NCBI GenBank assembly: GCA_934098455.1
Contig: CAKOOU010000007.1
Span: forward strand, 1 to 39,108
Length of the DNA stretch: 39,108 nucleotides
From: an uncultured Bacilli bacterium
Lineage (GTDB): Bacteria > Bacillota_I > Bacilli_A > RF39 > UBA660
Reading direction: 5' to 3'
The notes beneath the pieces were generated by a model. It saw only the letters and a list, made by a program, of their open reading frames with translations, had not been told where the DNA came from and did not search any database. Below, piece by piece: positions 24,831 through 34,147 of the stretch (position 1 is its first letter; each line of letters starts with the position of its first letter). Made by a program: the position numbers and the translations under genes.

Positions 24831-25844
24831 TTATTTTAATTCAAATGAAATAGTAGATTTTCCATTTTTAACTTTTATATTAGCAATACTTCCGTTTATT
24901 ATATTTAGACAAGGACCTTTATGTGATATGTCTGCATCATACACTATAGGAATGTTTAGTTTTGAGATTACACTATCTTTTAAGCAAGATTTTGTATCAT
25001 AATCACAACATGTTTGGTCTGTTCCAAATCTTCCGAATATTATACATTTTGTATATTTAAAATAATCTAGTTCATTCATTTTCCATAAGGTACGTATTGT
25101 TTCTTCCATAGATATTTCGCAGTTATCAAAATACCATATTATTCCATCATCTTTGTATCTTTCATTAAATTCCTTTATTCCATCGTATTTTGTTCCTGCA
25201 AGTTCACTTATTAAATCAAAACATCCACCTATAATTCTTCCTTTTATATCTACACTTTTATTATCTAATGTTCTCCAATATACTTTGTCTGTTAAGTTAT
25301 AGTCTTCTAATCCAGTTATTCTTTCTTGATATTCATTTTCATACATATCATAGTTAGTTTGTTCTACTAGGTTTCCAGTTATTAATTTTAGAAAATCTTC
25401 TTCACTTCTATGAAGATGTTCACTTCCTAATGATGAAAAGTTAGTTCCATATATAGTTGCTATATCTAATTTAGTTGTTATTGGGTAAAGTAGTCCTGTT
25501 GGGTCAGAAAATCCTGTAATAAATTTTGGATTATTTTTTATTATATCAAAATCTATATATGGTAATATTTCTACTAAGAATTCTCCACCTGAAGCACACA
25601 TTAATAAGTCTATATTATTATTTTTAAACATATCGTTTATTTCTTTTGCTCTTACTTTGTAGTTTGCACTTCTTTTTTTATTTGATTTCATAATATTTTT
25701 TGATAATATAACTTCATAATTTAAATTTTCTAATCTCTTTTTTGCATTTAATATTCTATTTTGTTTATCTATTGAACCTGCTCCGTTTGAGGGTGCTGGT
25801 ACTCCTACAACGCTATTTTCTTTTATAAATTTTGGATAAATCAT
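24831..25844 (-). CDS. S66 family LD-carboxypeptidase/MccF-like peptidase
   Basis: This 337-residue S66 peptidase has the nucleophile Ser in FITGFSDPTGLL (about residues 110-115), a substrate strand WYFDNCEISMEETIRTLWKM that carries the catalytic Glu, and the catalytic His in ADISHKGPC. Family members cleave LD-peptide bonds in peptidoglycan (LdcA) or inactivate microcin-C-like nucleotide peptides (MccF). The long ETIRTLWKM segment resembles the MccF-like branch. No signal peptide is present, so it is cytosolic. It ends 8 bases before the tag gene in transcript order reversed, so the two are probably co-transcribed. Confidence 0.88.
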   Translation of the reverse strand: MIYPKFIKENSVVGVPAPSNGAGSIDKQNRILNAKKRLENLNYEVILSKNIMKSNKKRSANYKVRAKEINDMFKNNNIDLLMCASGGEFLVEILPYIDFDIIKNNPKFITGFSDPTGLLYPITTKLDIATIYGTNFSSLGSEHLHRSEEDFLKLITGNLVEQTNYDMYENEYQERITGLEDYNLTDKVYWRTLDNKSVDIKGRIIGGCFDLISELAGTKYDGIKEFNERYKDDGIIWYFDNCEISMEETIRTLWKMNELDYFKYTKCIIFGRFGTDQTCCDYDTKSCLKDSVISKLNIPIVYDADISHKGPCLNIINGSIANIKVKNGKSTISFELK

Positions 25845-25852
25845 TTTTACAC

Positions 25853-26398
25853 CTACATTTCTATTTTATACATAAAACAATCTTTGTCATGTGAATATAT
25901 TATACCTATTGCTTGTAAGTATGAATATATTATTTTTGTACCAACAAATTTCATTCCTCTTTTTGTTAAATCCTTTGATATATTATCTGACAATTCCGAA
26001 CTTGTTTTATTTGTTTCATAATATATTTTATTATTAGTAAATGTTGTTAGATAATTATAGAATGTTTTATATTCTTCTTCTATTTTTTTAAATATTCTTG
26101 CATTGTTAATACTAGCTTCTATTTTTAATTTATTTCTTATAATATTCTGATTATTAATAAGTTCGTTTATTTTTTTGTTGTCATAATTTATTATTTTATC
26201 TATGTCGAAGTTATCGTATGCTTCTTTAAAATAATCTCTTTTGTTTAATACACATTCCCATGATAATCCTGCTTGAAAAGATTCTAAAATTAACATTTCG
26301 AATAAATATTTTTCGTTAGTATTTAATTTACACCATTCATTATCATGGTAATTTACATATGTTTGATTTTTTGTATTACACCAATTACATCTTTTCAT
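25853..26398 (-). CDS. tag: DNA-3-methyladenine glycosylase I (Tag)
   Basis: This 181-residue enzyme removes 3-methyladenine from alkylated DNA to start base-excision repair. The N-terminus MKRCNWC and YHDNEWC supply C4 and H18, and the C-terminus SHDKDC supplies H170 and C174. These are the four ligands of the structural zinc in Tag. The substrate-pocket segment LFEMLILESFQAGLSWECVL is typical. Length is normal. It lies just upstream of the S66 peptidase gene on the same strand. Confidence 0.95.
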   Translation of the reverse strand: MKRCNWCNTKNQTYVNYHDNEWCKLNTNEKYLFEMLILESFQAGLSWECVLNKRDYFKEAYDNFDIDKIINYDNKKINELINNQNIIRNKLKIEASINNARIFKKIEEEYKTFYNYLTTFTNNKIYYETNKTSSELSDNISKDLTKRGMKFVGTKIIYSYLQAIGIIYSHDKDCFMYKIEM

Positions 26399-26420
26399 AT
26401 ACTATTTCCTCTTTTAGATA

Positions 26421-26786
26421 CTACTTAAATAGCATTATTATTTTGGGAACGAAAATTATTAAACCTATTATTGCTGATATAATTGCTAGTATTAGTACAC
26501 TAGATGCTGCTATATCTTTTGCTCTTTTTGCTAATTCATTTTTATTTGGCATTGCAATATCTATCGTTGTTTCTATTGCAGTATTTATTAATTCTGATGA
26601 AATAACTGTCATTATGCATATTAAACATATTAACCATTCTAGTTTACTTATTTTAAATATTATTCCAAATATAATTACCAGTGTTGCAATCGATATATGT
26701 ATTTTTAAATTTTTTTCTGTTTTTAATGCACTAAATATTCCAGTAAATGCATATTTAAAACTATTAATCATTCTTTTATTTTTCAT
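26421..26786 (-). CDS. diacylglycerol/undecaprenol kinase (DgkA/UdpK family)
   Basis: This 121-residue membrane kinase has three transmembrane segments and the family core SSELINTAIETTID (about residues 63-76), followed by AKRAKDIAASSVL. Gram-positive members mainly phosphorylate undecaprenol, recycling the lipid carrier for cell-wall synthesis. It overlaps the upstream PAP2 phosphatase gene by 11 bases, so kinase and phosphatase of polyprenyl lipids are made together. The N-terminal SFKYAFTGIFSALKTEKN is also typical. Confidence 0.93.
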   Translation of the reverse strand: MKNKRMINSFKYAFTGIFSALKTEKNLKIHISIATLVIIFGIIFKISKLEWLICLICIMTVISSELINTAIETTIDIAMPNKNELAKRAKDIAASSVLILAIISAIIGLIIFVPKIIMLFK

Positions 26787-27414
26787 AATTACTATCCTTA
26801 TCTATAATTTTTTTTGTATATTTTATATATATTATTAAATATGATATTGAGATTAAGAAACCTGCTAAAACATCACTTGTATAGTGTACTCCTAAATAAA
26901 TCCTACTAATACCAATACTTATTATTAATAGTGATAATATTGATATAAGTATCCATTTTATATATTTGTTGTTTACTTTCTTATATATTAAATAAATTAT
27001 AAAACCATAAAATGCCATACTTACCATAGAATGTCCTGATGGAAAACTATAACCGGTTTCAGTGATTATTCTATATTCTGTTGGTCTAGGTCTTTCAAAT
27101 ATGAATTTAAATAATTGATTTAATATAGTTATTATTACTAGGTTGGATAGAATGCATATACTTATTTTTTTATTTTTTAATATAAATGTAAGTAAACTAA
27201 TTATTATTAGACAAGTTGCACTACCAAACCACGTTATGTATTTTACTATTGGAGTAATGTTTGTTTTGATTAAGTATTTGCTGACTAAATTGTATCCTAT
27301 TATGTCACCCTTCATTATTTCATGTGTGAATACATCTTCTGCAAGTGCTAGAAATAGTAAAACGCATATAAAAAATATAATCCATAAATAATTACTTTTT
27401 ATTGTTTTTATCAT
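26776..27414 (-). CDS. PAP2-family membrane phosphatase
   Basis: This 212-residue protein has about six transmembrane segments and the three PAP2 motifs in order: KFIFERPRP, YSFPSGHSMV, and SRIYLGVHYTSDVLAG. It likely removes phosphate from undecaprenyl pyrophosphate or phosphatidylglycerol phosphate at the outer membrane face. Its 3' end overlaps the kinase gene dgkA/udpK, which acts on the same class of lipids. It follows the DUF3781 gene by five bases, with AGAGGA as the ribosome site. Confidence 0.93.
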   Translation of the reverse strand: MIKTIKSNYLWIIFFICVLLFLALAEDVFTHEIMKGDIIGYNLVSKYLIKTNITPIVKYITWFGSATCLIIISLLTFILKNKKISICILSNLVIITILNQLFKFIFERPRPTEYRIITETGYSFPSGHSMVSMAFYGFIIYLIYKKVNNKYIKWILISILSLLIISIGISRIYLGVHYTSDVLAGFLISISYLIIYIKYTKKIIDKDSNYEK

Positions 27415-27419
27415 TTTAT

Positions 27420-27677
27420 TTATCCTCTTTTCTTTTTTGTGTGAGCAGTTATGATTGTATAACTATATGAATTTATTGTTATTATTGTATTATCTGTTTC
27501 ACAATAATAATTTTTACCTTTTTTATATGTTATTGTATCTTTGTTTTTTATAATATTTTTTATATATTCTATAATATCATGATTATCTAATTTTAAATTC
27601 TTTTTTATTCTATATAAGCCCATATTAGTTGTATGAATTTTATTTATGTTATTTATTAATATTTCTTTTTCATTCAT
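27420..27677 (-). CDS. DUF3781 protein
   Basis: This 85-residue protein matches the DUF3781 family: KIHTTNMGLYRIKKNL near residues 14-29, KKGKNYYC in the middle, and SYSYTIITAH near the end. The function is unknown. No membrane segment is present. It is placed between the prolyl-tRNA editing gene and PAP2, with 10 and 5 base gaps, so it belongs to a compact operon. Confidence 0.9.
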   Translation of the reverse strand: MNEKEILINNINKIHTTNMGLYRIKKNLKLDNHDIIEYIKNIIKNKDTITYKKGKNYYCETDNTIITINSYSYTIITAHTKKKRG

Positions 27678-27687
27678 AACTGTACCT

Positions 27688-28176
27688 TTATAATTCTACT
27701 ATGTTTACTAAATTTTTATGTTCTTTAATTATGTCTATTAAGTCATTTGTTTTTAACCATATAGTTGCTGTATTATCATTTGGATGTACTCCTATGATGC
27801 TATTATCATTTAATAATTCTTTATCTATGTAAAATATTACTTTGTGTTCTTTATCATTTAGTAAACCTAGCGGAGTTACTGAACCTGGAGTTAGATTTAA
27901 TATATTTTTTAAATCTTCTGGTGATGCAAAAGTTAAATTTCTTGTATTATATTTCTTTTTAAATTCTTTTAAATTTATTCTTTTAGTTCCTTTTATTGTG
28001 ATCAAGTAGTAATTTTTCTTTTTGTCATCTCTAACAAATATATTTTTTGCATCTCTATCTTTATATGGTAAATCTATATTTGATAGTTCTTCCATATTAA
28101 ATACAGCTTGATGTTCTGTTATTTCGTACCAAATATTTTTATTTTTTATAAAATTATATACTTCTTCTTTATTCAT
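27688..28176 (-). CDS. prolyl-tRNA editing protein (YbaK/ProXp-Ala family)
   Basis: This 162-residue editing domain has the fold and order of ProX: ITEHQAVFNMEEL near the start, NIFVRDDKKKNYYLITI, a LTFASPEDLKNILNLTPGSV segment, and NDKEHKVIFYIDKELL. It clears mischarged aminoacyl-tRNAs, most often Ala-tRNA(Pro). The conserved substrate loop GSVTPLGL is present. It is the first gene of the operon running to dgkA. Length is normal for the standalone family. Confidence 0.9.
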   Translation of the reverse strand: MNKEEVYNFIKNKNIWYEITEHQAVFNMEELSNIDLPYKDRDAKNIFVRDDKKKNYYLITIKGTKRINLKEFKKKYNTRNLTFASPEDLKNILNLTPGSVTPLGLLNDKEHKVIFYIDKELLNDNSIIGVHPNDNTATIWLKTNDLIDIIKEHKNLVNIVEL

Positions 28177-28212
28177 TTTGTACTCACTTTCTTATTGATT
28201 TTATTATAACAT

Positions 28213-28239
28213 AAAAAGAATATTGCTTGAATATTCTTT
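28213..28239 (-). terminator. intrinsic terminator after the exported protein gene
   Basis: AAAGAATATT (28215-28224) and AATATTCTTT (28230-28239) form a perfect 10-pair stem with a 5-base loop. It is followed on the minus strand by a short T-rich tail. Confidence 0.6.
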
Positions 28240-28260
28240 GCGTTTAGTGTTAATCTATTG

Positions 28261-29358
28261 TTAATCTTTTTCTATATATCCACTTGTTTTTTCTGTATAC
28301 ATTTCTTCAGAAATTGATTTATATTTTTGACCATCATAATCGTCTGTGAATCCATTATAGGCTTTATATATTTCTCCAGTATCTGTATCATAAACTCTTT
28401 CGTATCCTAAAGTTGCATCACTTTGTTTTTGACTCATTATGTCATAAGTTTTACTTCTATTTTCCCAAGCACTCATGTATGAATCAAATGCTTGTTGTAT
28501 TTGTCTATTTAATTCTAGAGCTTGTTTTGTTTGTGCATTTCCATCATCGATTGTCTTTTTTACATAAGTGTCAGTAAATTCTATTGAGTTAATTGATTCT
28601 AATAATAAATCTTTGTAATCTATAAATTTATCTTTTTCTGATGTAATAGACATAATGTTATATACCATGTAGTATGTTGTATCTATACCATTCATGTAAT
28701 TATCACCAAAATTTACGACACTTGCACTAAACATACCTTCTCCATCTGAATTATTTTCACCTTTAAATGTTGCTCTTAAAATTTTATCATCTAATGCAAT
28801 TGATTTAAAATTGCTATTAAGATTTGTTTCTTCTATAACATTAAGTTCATTTAGTTGTGGGAAATTTACATTGTTATATGTTGCATCTATATTATTTAAA
28901 TATGAAGTAATGTCATTAAATTTTGTATAAAATTCTTTTGTTGTTGGATTATTTAATACTACTGCTGTTGAGAATATTTTGTATTGATCTGATTTTGCTA
29001 AAGATGCATAATTTTGCCAATATTTTTTACTTGCATCACTTTTTAGTAATGGTTGAATTTTTAACATTAAAAATATTTTATTTATAGGATTTTTTTCATC
29101 ATATATGCTTATTGCATAATACATTCCTGTACCAGCACTTGATACTTTCCAATCTTTTGGTTTTTTCATTGTTAAAGCATCATTTTTATATTCTTCTAAT
29201 TCAATTTTACTTATTTCGTTTGCAACTATTTTAACATTGTTTCCTTTTACATTTATTTTTCCTGTGTCTTCTTTTTTATTATTTTTTATTCCTAAGAATG
29301 CTACTAATGCTAATAATATTACAGAAATTATTATAATTGTTTTTTTATCTATTTTCAC
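28261..29358 (-). CDS. membrane-anchored extracellular protein of unknown function
   Basis: This 365-residue protein has a short Lys-rich N-terminus and one hydrophobic segment (about residues 7-22) that anchors it or serves as a signal. No lipobox cysteine follows. The rest is soluble and Asn/Lys/Asp-rich, so it is probably outside the cell. The segment ALTMKKPKDWK resembles starts of PsbP/MOG1-like extracellular domains, but I cannot confirm a family. Near the C-terminus GYERVYDTDTGEIYKAYNG forms a short hairpin motif. It is monocistronic with its own terminator. No neighbour suggests a role. Confidence 0.65.
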   Translation of the reverse strand: MKIDKKTIIIISVILLALVAFLGIKNNKKEDTGKINVKGNNVKIVANEISKIELEEYKNDALTMKKPKDWKVSSAGTGMYYAISIYDEKNPINKIFLMLKIQPLLKSDASKKYWQNYASLAKSDQYKIFSTAVVLNNPTTKEFYTKFNDITSYLNNIDATYNNVNFPQLNELNVIEETNLNSNFKSIALDDKILRATFKGENNSDGEGMFSASVVNFGDNYMNGIDTTYYMVYNIMSITSEKDKFIDYKDLLLESINSIEFTDTYVKKTIDDGNAQTKQALELNRQIQQAFDSYMSAWENRSKTYDIMSQKQSDATLGYERVYDTDTGEIYKAYNGFTDDYDGQKYKSISEEMYTEKTSGYIEKD

Positions 29359-29411
29359 TATTTGACCTTCTTCCTATAATAATTATATATGATTTTGTAA
29401 TTTATAACAAT

Positions 29412-29556
29412 AAAAAAACTAGGTGAATTATTAATTTTATCCTTTTACTTAATCATCTAGTTTGAAATAGTTTTTTTGTTGTACTAAATCTATTATTGTT
29501 TTATATAAGTTTTAAAATTTATTTTTCTTATTTTATAAAGAGTTAGTTCCTGTCAA
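29412..29556 (-). ncRNA. possible small RNA in a 388-base gene-free gap
   Basis: The gap 29359-29746 holds no credible gene. On the minus strand TTGACA (29556-29551) and TAAAAT (29535-29530), with a short 15-base spacer, precede a hairpin AAACTAG-TGA/TCA-CTAGTTT (29463-29416). That hairpin is followed by seven T (29418-29412). A transcript of about 110 bases is possible. The suboptimal spacer and lack of a known fold keep this weak. Confidence 0.22.
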
Positions 29557-29714
29557 CGCACAATACGATATATTTTTATGTTATTTGGAACACATACAAA
29601 ATATATTTTTTCAAAATAAAAAAATCTGTATAACATTGTTAAATTTTATCCCCCATTTCTTTATACTAATTAATTTATCATTTTTATTTTTTTGATTTAT
29701 TATAATTTCACATC

Positions 29715-29748
29715 AAAAAAAGTATCAACGAATCTTATGATACTTTTT
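29715..29748 (-). terminator. intrinsic terminator after the KilA-N gene
   Basis: AAAAGTATCA (29718-29727) and TGATACTTTT (29738-29747) form a perfect stem, followed on the minus strand by seven T. The 5' arm begins directly at the stop codon of the KilA-N gene. Confidence 0.75.
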
Positions 29749-30631
29749 AATTAGTTATTAAATTATTTTCTTCATTAACTTGTTTTTGTAATAGCTCCAA
29801 ATCTTTTATATTTTTATTATCTTTTAATACTTTCATTTGTCTTCTTGCTGAATGATTAAGTCTTACTAATCTTTCACCTTGTGGTATTTTTTCTTCAATT
29901 AGTTCTGCATTTGTGTTTTGCAGATTGTTTAATATAACTAAATGAAGCAAATCAGTACAATCTCTTATATTTCCATTTTTAGCAAGTTTTGGATTTCTTT
30001 CTCTCCATTCTTTTGCTGTCATCCCAAATAAAGCTACATTTAAAACATCAGCTTCTTCAGCATAAACAAATTTCTTTTGTGCTTCTGTAAGTGTTGGAAC
30101 AATGTAGTTTTTTATTGCATCAGTGTGAACCACATAGTTTAATTTAGATAAAATTCTATTTGCTTGCCAATCTATTTTTTCTTGGTAAGCTTCATTGATT
30201 TTTAATCTCTCAAATTCAGTTATTAAATATAATTTAAACTCTGGAGATAACCAACTTGCGAATTCAAATGCAATATCTGGATGAGCATATGTTCCAATAC
30301 TATATCTCCCACCTTTTGAAATTATTCCTATTGCTTTAGTTCTTTTTATCCATTGTGTTGGTGACATTGCAAACGAGTTTCTACCGTACTCAGTTTTAAT
30401 TTGGTCGAATTCGACCAAATTAAAATCTTGATTATGAATTTCTTCCCATAGTCCAATATAATCAATAGTATTTATTCTTCTTAACCAGTTTTTAACTGTA
30501 AAAGATGGATCACTTGAATTTTGATACTTTGCTAAATCAGTTAAAGAAATATAATTAACATTTCCGACTCTTAGTATTCCCACCTTATTTTCTTTAACTA
30601 TTATTTCTGCTGTTATTAATTCTTTTTTCAA
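29747..30631 (-). CDS. KilA-N domain protein
   Basis: This 294-residue protein carries a KilA-N DNA-binding domain over about residues 15-145. The core segments are ISLTDLAKY, NWLRRINTIDYIGLWE, FNLVEFDQIK, FAMSPTQWIKRTKAIGI, and GTYAHPDIAFEFASWLSPEF. The C-terminal half is helical and charged and probably mediates oligomerisation. KilA-N genes come from phages and large DNA viruses, where they are nucleic-acid regulators. Here it is solitary, with its own terminator. Its coding sequence holds a 32-base perfect palindrome. It is probably a domesticated phage gene. Confidence 0.92.
   Translation of the reverse strand: MKKELITAEIIVKENKVGILRVGNVNYISLTDLAKYQNSSDPSFTVKNWLRRINTIDYIGLWEEIHNQDFNLVEFDQIKTEYGRNSFAMSPTQWIKRTKAIGIISKGGRYSIGTYAHPDIAFEFASWLSPEFKLYLITEFERLKINEAYQEKIDWQANRILSKLNYVVHTDAIKNYIVPTLTEAQKKFVYAEEADVLNVALFGMTAKEWRERNPKLAKNGNIRDCTDLLHLVILNNLQNTNAELIEEKIPQGERLVRLNHSARRQMKVLKDNKNIKDLELLQKQVNEENNLITN
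30394..30425. repeat. 32-bp perfect palindrome inside the KilA-N gene
   Basis: The half TTTTAATTTGGTCGAA (30394-30409) is followed immediately by its exact reverse complement TTCGACCAAATTAAAA (30410-30425). The coded segment FNLVEFDQIK is part of the conserved domain. It could be an operator or an mRNA hairpin. Confidence 0.85.
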
Positions 30632-30789
30632 TATTTTTTTCTCCTTTCTATTTAGATTTTAAAAGGTGTCAACAAATATAATCATTGTTCACACCTTATT
30701 TTACTACATAATTTTAATTTTTTGTGGACAAGTTCAAAAAACGAACCAACTTAATAATTTTTGAATTTTAAATTTCCCTTTGTTTTATG

Positions 30790-33285
30790 CTACTTTCCAC
30801 AGCATTGTTTGTATTTTTTCCCACTTCCACAAGGACATTTGTCATTTCTTCCAACTTTTTTATCGTTCTTTTTAGGAGATTTTTTTAGTGGTTCTTTAGT
30901 ATCATTTGTTTTTTCAACTTTATTAGTTTTAGAATTATTATTTTGAGTTATTTGCATGTGTAGTAAGAAATTAGCTATTTGTTCATCTATAGAATCTTCC
31001 ATTCTTTCAAATATTTGATATCCTTCCATTGCATAAGCTTGTAATGGATTTGTTTGTGCATAACCACGTAATCCAATACCTTCTCTTAATTGTTCCATTG
31101 AACTTATATGTTTAACCCATGCTTCATCTATTACTTTTAATGATATATGTCTTTCAAAATCATTTATTACAGATTCTGGAATATCTTTAACTTTAGCATT
31201 TAATTCTTCAACTATAACATCACTTATTTTGTCAGCAACTTCACTTGGATTTTTTGATTTTATTTCATCTACAGTAATCTTATGACGTTTTAATATGTTT
31301 GCATTCATATGATTTACTATTGCTTCATAATCATTATCTGTTAAGTATCCTTCTGGAGCGATATGATCATTTACTAATTTATCTATAAAGTCTCTTATAA
31401 CTTCTATAGAAATGTCATTAACATTTTCTGAATCTATTAATTCGTTTCTTCTATCATAAATTATTTTTCTTTGTTCACTTACTATATTATCGTAGTCAAG
31501 TAAATTTTTACGCATATCGTAGTTGTTTCCTTCTACTTTCTTTTGTGCGCCTTCAATTTGACGACTTAAGAATTTATTAGTAATATCTTGATCTTCTGGA
31601 TAACCAGTTCTTTTTATTATATCTCTAACTTTTTCTGCTCCGAATCTTCTCATTAATTCATCTTCAAAAGATATAAAGAATTGTGAATAACCTGGGTCTC
31701 CTTGACGTCCAGCACGTCCACGTAATTGATTATCTATACGACGTGATTCATGTCTTTCTGTACCTATTACACATAATCCGCCTAATTCTTTTACACCAGG
31801 TGCTAGTTTGATATCTGTACCACGACCAGCCATATTAGTTGCAATTGTTATTGCTCCAATTTCACCAGCTTTAGCGATTATTTCTGCTTCTCTTGCATGG
31901 TTTTTAGCATTTAATACTTCGTGAGGTAATTTTTCTTTTTGTAATAATTTACTTAATCTTTCGTTTGATTCAACAGAAATTGTACCCACTAATATTGGTT
32001 GTCCTGTTTTATGAACTTTCTTAATAAATTCAACTATTGCTTTATATTTACCTTTTTCAGTAGAATAAATTTTGTCTACCATATCTTCCCTTATACATGG
32101 TCTATTTGTAGGTATTTCAATAACATACATGTTATAAATATCTCTAAATTCTTCTTCCTCTGTTTTTGCAGTACCAGTCATACCAGCTATTTTTTTGTAC
32201 ATTCTAAATAAATTTTGGAATGTTATAGTTGCTAATGTTTGAGTTTCTTCATTAATTTTAACTCCTTCTTTAGCTTCTATAGCTTGATGTAATCCATCTG
32301 AGAATTGTCTTCCTTGCATTAAACGTCCAGTAAATTGATCTACTATTAATACTTCGCCATCTTTAACAACATAATCAACGTCATTAGCCATACCATAATT
32401 TGCTTTTAATGCTTGGTTAATATGATGGACTAATGCAGCATTTTCTACATCGTATAAGTTATCTAGTTTGAAATGTTTTTCTAATTTTTCCGAACCTTCT
32501 TCTGTTAATAAAACAGATTTAGTTTTTTCATCTAAAGTATAATCAGTTTCTTTATTTAATTTCTTTACTGCTTTATCAGCGTCTCTATAAAGGTTTGCTG
32601 AATTAAATTTTCCACCAGATATAATTAATGGAGTTCTTGCTTCATCTATTAACATAGAGTCAACCTCATCTAGAATACAGAAGTTAAGTGGTCTTAAACA
32701 TCTATCTTCTTTTCTCATTACCATATTATCTCTTAAGTAATCAAAACCTACTTCATTATTTGTTGTATATGTTATATCACAATTGTAAACTTTTCTTTTT
32801 TCTATTGGAGATAATTCTCTTAAATTAACACCAACACTTATTCCTAAAAATTCAAATATTGGTCCCATCCATTCTGCGTTACGTTGTGTTAAATATTCGT
32901 TTACTGTAATAACGTGTACACCTTCACCAGATAATGCATTTAGGTAAGCTGGTAAGATTGTTGTTAATGTTTTACCTTCACCAGTTTTCATTTCTGCTAT
33001 ATTACCAAAGTGAATTGCAAGTCCACCTAGTAATTGAACATAGAATGGTTTTTCTCCTATCTTTCTGTATGCAGCTTCTCTTGCTGTTGCAAATGCAGGA
33101 ACTATGATGTCATCTAAAGTTTTACCACAAGCAAGTTCTGCTTTTAATTTATCTGTCATTCCTTGTAAATCTTTATCTGACATTTTAGAATATTCTTCAT
33201 CTAATGCCTCTATTTCATCTGCTATTTTTCTAAACCTCTTTAATTCTTTATATTCTGTATCTACTAATCTTTTAATAATTCCCAT
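30790..33285 (-). CDS. secA: preprotein translocase ATPase SecA
   Basis: This 831-residue motor drives proteins through SecYEG. Walker A is MKTGEGKT (about residues 98-105) and the DEVDSMLIDEARTPLIISG segment carries the DEVD motif. The ATP-binding region GTDIKLAPGV is present, as is the helical scaffold. The C-terminus ends in the zinc-binding SEC-C motif CPCGSGKKYKQCCGK, which binds SecB or ribosomes. Length is normal. It has a GGAGG ribosome site and lies just after hpf, which is a conserved order in Gram-positive bacteria. The usual prfB neighbour is not seen. Confidence 0.98.
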   Translation of the reverse strand: MGIIKRLVDTEYKELKRFRKIADEIEALDEEYSKMSDKDLQGMTDKLKAELACGKTLDDIIVPAFATAREAAYRKIGEKPFYVQLLGGLAIHFGNIAEMKTGEGKTLTTILPAYLNALSGEGVHVITVNEYLTQRNAEWMGPIFEFLGISVGVNLRELSPIEKRKVYNCDITYTTNNEVGFDYLRDNMVMRKEDRCLRPLNFCILDEVDSMLIDEARTPLIISGGKFNSANLYRDADKAVKKLNKETDYTLDEKTKSVLLTEEGSEKLEKHFKLDNLYDVENAALVHHINQALKANYGMANDVDYVVKDGEVLIVDQFTGRLMQGRQFSDGLHQAIEAKEGVKINEETQTLATITFQNLFRMYKKIAGMTGTAKTEEEEFRDIYNMYVIEIPTNRPCIREDMVDKIYSTEKGKYKAIVEFIKKVHKTGQPILVGTISVESNERLSKLLQKEKLPHEVLNAKNHAREAEIIAKAGEIGAITIATNMAGRGTDIKLAPGVKELGGLCVIGTERHESRRIDNQLRGRAGRQGDPGYSQFFISFEDELMRRFGAEKVRDIIKRTGYPEDQDITNKFLSRQIEGAQKKVEGNNYDMRKNLLDYDNIVSEQRKIIYDRRNELIDSENVNDISIEVIRDFIDKLVNDHIAPEGYLTDNDYEAIVNHMNANILKRHKITVDEIKSKNPSEVADKISDVIVEELNAKVKDIPESVINDFERHISLKVIDEAWVKHISSMEQLREGIGLRGYAQTNPLQAYAMEGYQIFERMEDSIDEQIANFLLHMQITQNNNSKTNKVEKTNDTKEPLKKSPKKNDKKVGRNDKCPCGSGKKYKQCCGK

Positions 33286-33317
33286 ATTATTTCCTCCGAT
33301 AATATATATTATAACAT

Positions 33318-33342
33318 AGAAAAAAAGAGTTTTGCACTCTTA
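33318..33342 (-). terminator. intrinsic terminator after hpf
   Basis: On the minus strand AAGAGT and ACTCTT (33341-33336 and 33330-33325) with a 5-base loop are followed by a long T run. The stop codon of hpf lies at the 5' edge of the stem. Confidence 0.65.
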
Positions 33343-33879
33343 ATTTGAATTTAATATACCAAATTTACCATCTTTTCTTCTATAAAGTACTGAAATGCAG
33401 TCTTCATCAATATTTTTGAACATAAAGAAGTCATGATTTAGTAATTCCATTTGTAAAATTGCTTCATCTTCGTCCATAGGTTTTACATTAATTGTTTTTC
33501 TTTTAACAATCAAATCTTCTTCTTCATCTGTATCATTTTCAAATTCTTCTATGAAATCAAAATTGAAATCCATAAAATTTTCTTTTTTATATCTATCATT
33601 TAATCTTGTTTTATTTTTTCTTATTTGTCTTTCTAATTTATCTAATACCAAATCTATTGCAGCATATAAGTCATCATTTCTCTCTTCTGCACGTAAAGTA
33701 TATTTATTTGTTGGTATAGTTATTTCAATAATCTCTTTGTTATTAGCTACTTTAACTATTACTTTTGCCTCTATATCATCATTGTCAAAATACTTTTCTA
33801 GTCTTTTTATTTTATCTTCAATATAATTTTTTATTGCATCTGTTACAACTAATTTATCTCCTCTAATATTTAATTTCAT
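33340..33879 (-). CDS. hpf: long-form ribosome hibernation promoting factor (HPF)
   Basis: This 179-residue protein has the N-terminal S30AE ribosome-binding domain (about residues 1-100, beginning MKLNIRGDKLVVTDAIKNYI). It also has the C-terminal dimerisation domain of long HPF (about 125-179, MDEDEAILQMELLNHDFFMF...YRRKDGKFGIL). Long HPF alone pairs 70S ribosomes into 100S dimers during stationary phase. The linker is rich in acidic residues. It lies immediately upstream of secA, with its own terminator between them. Confidence 0.96.
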   Translation of the reverse strand: MKLNIRGDKLVVTDAIKNYIEDKIKRLEKYFDNDDIEAKVIVKVANNKEIIEITIPTNKYTLRAEERNDDLYAAIDLVLDKLERQIRKNKTRLNDRYKKENFMDFNFDFIEEFENDTDEEEDLIVKRKTINVKPMDEDEAILQMELLNHDFFMFKNIDEDCISVLYRRKDGKFGILNSN

Positions 33880-33915
33880 AATATCACTCTCCTATTTAAA
33901 TTATATCAAAACAAG

Positions 33916-33938
33916 AAAAAAACTACAATACTGTAGTT
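33916..33938 (-). terminator. csp terminator containing the stop codon
   Basis: AACTACA (33921-33927) and TGTAGTT (33932-33938) form the stem and a T-rich run follows on the minus strand. The TAG stop of the cold-shock gene is within the stem. Confidence 0.7.
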
Positions 33939-34147
33939 AATTCTACTTCGCATACATCTATTGCTTGTAAGCCTTTTCCGGTTTCGATTAATTTGAAGTC
34001 TACAATATCTCCTTCTTTTAAAGTTTTGTATCCGTCTTTTTTAATCGCAGAATAATGAACAAATATGTCTTCTAAATCATTATATTCTATGAATCCATAT
34101 CCTTTCTCATTATTAAACCATTTGACCTTACCGCGCACACTAATCAT
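33923..34147 (-). CDS. cold-shock domain protein
   Basis: This 74-residue OB-fold protein contains RNP1-like KGYGFIEY (about residues 15-22) and RNP2-like DIFVHYSAI (27-35), the two single-stranded RNA/DNA-binding motifs of CspA-type chaperones. It is slightly longer than usual because of a short C-terminal tail. A TATACT box near 34268-34263 on the minus strand would give a leader of about 108 bases. Long leaders are typical for cold-shock genes. Confidence 0.95.
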   Translation of the reverse strand: MISVRGKVKWFNNEKGYGFIEYNDLEDIFVHYSAIKKDGYKTLKEGDIVDFKLIETGKGLQAIDVCEVELTTVL

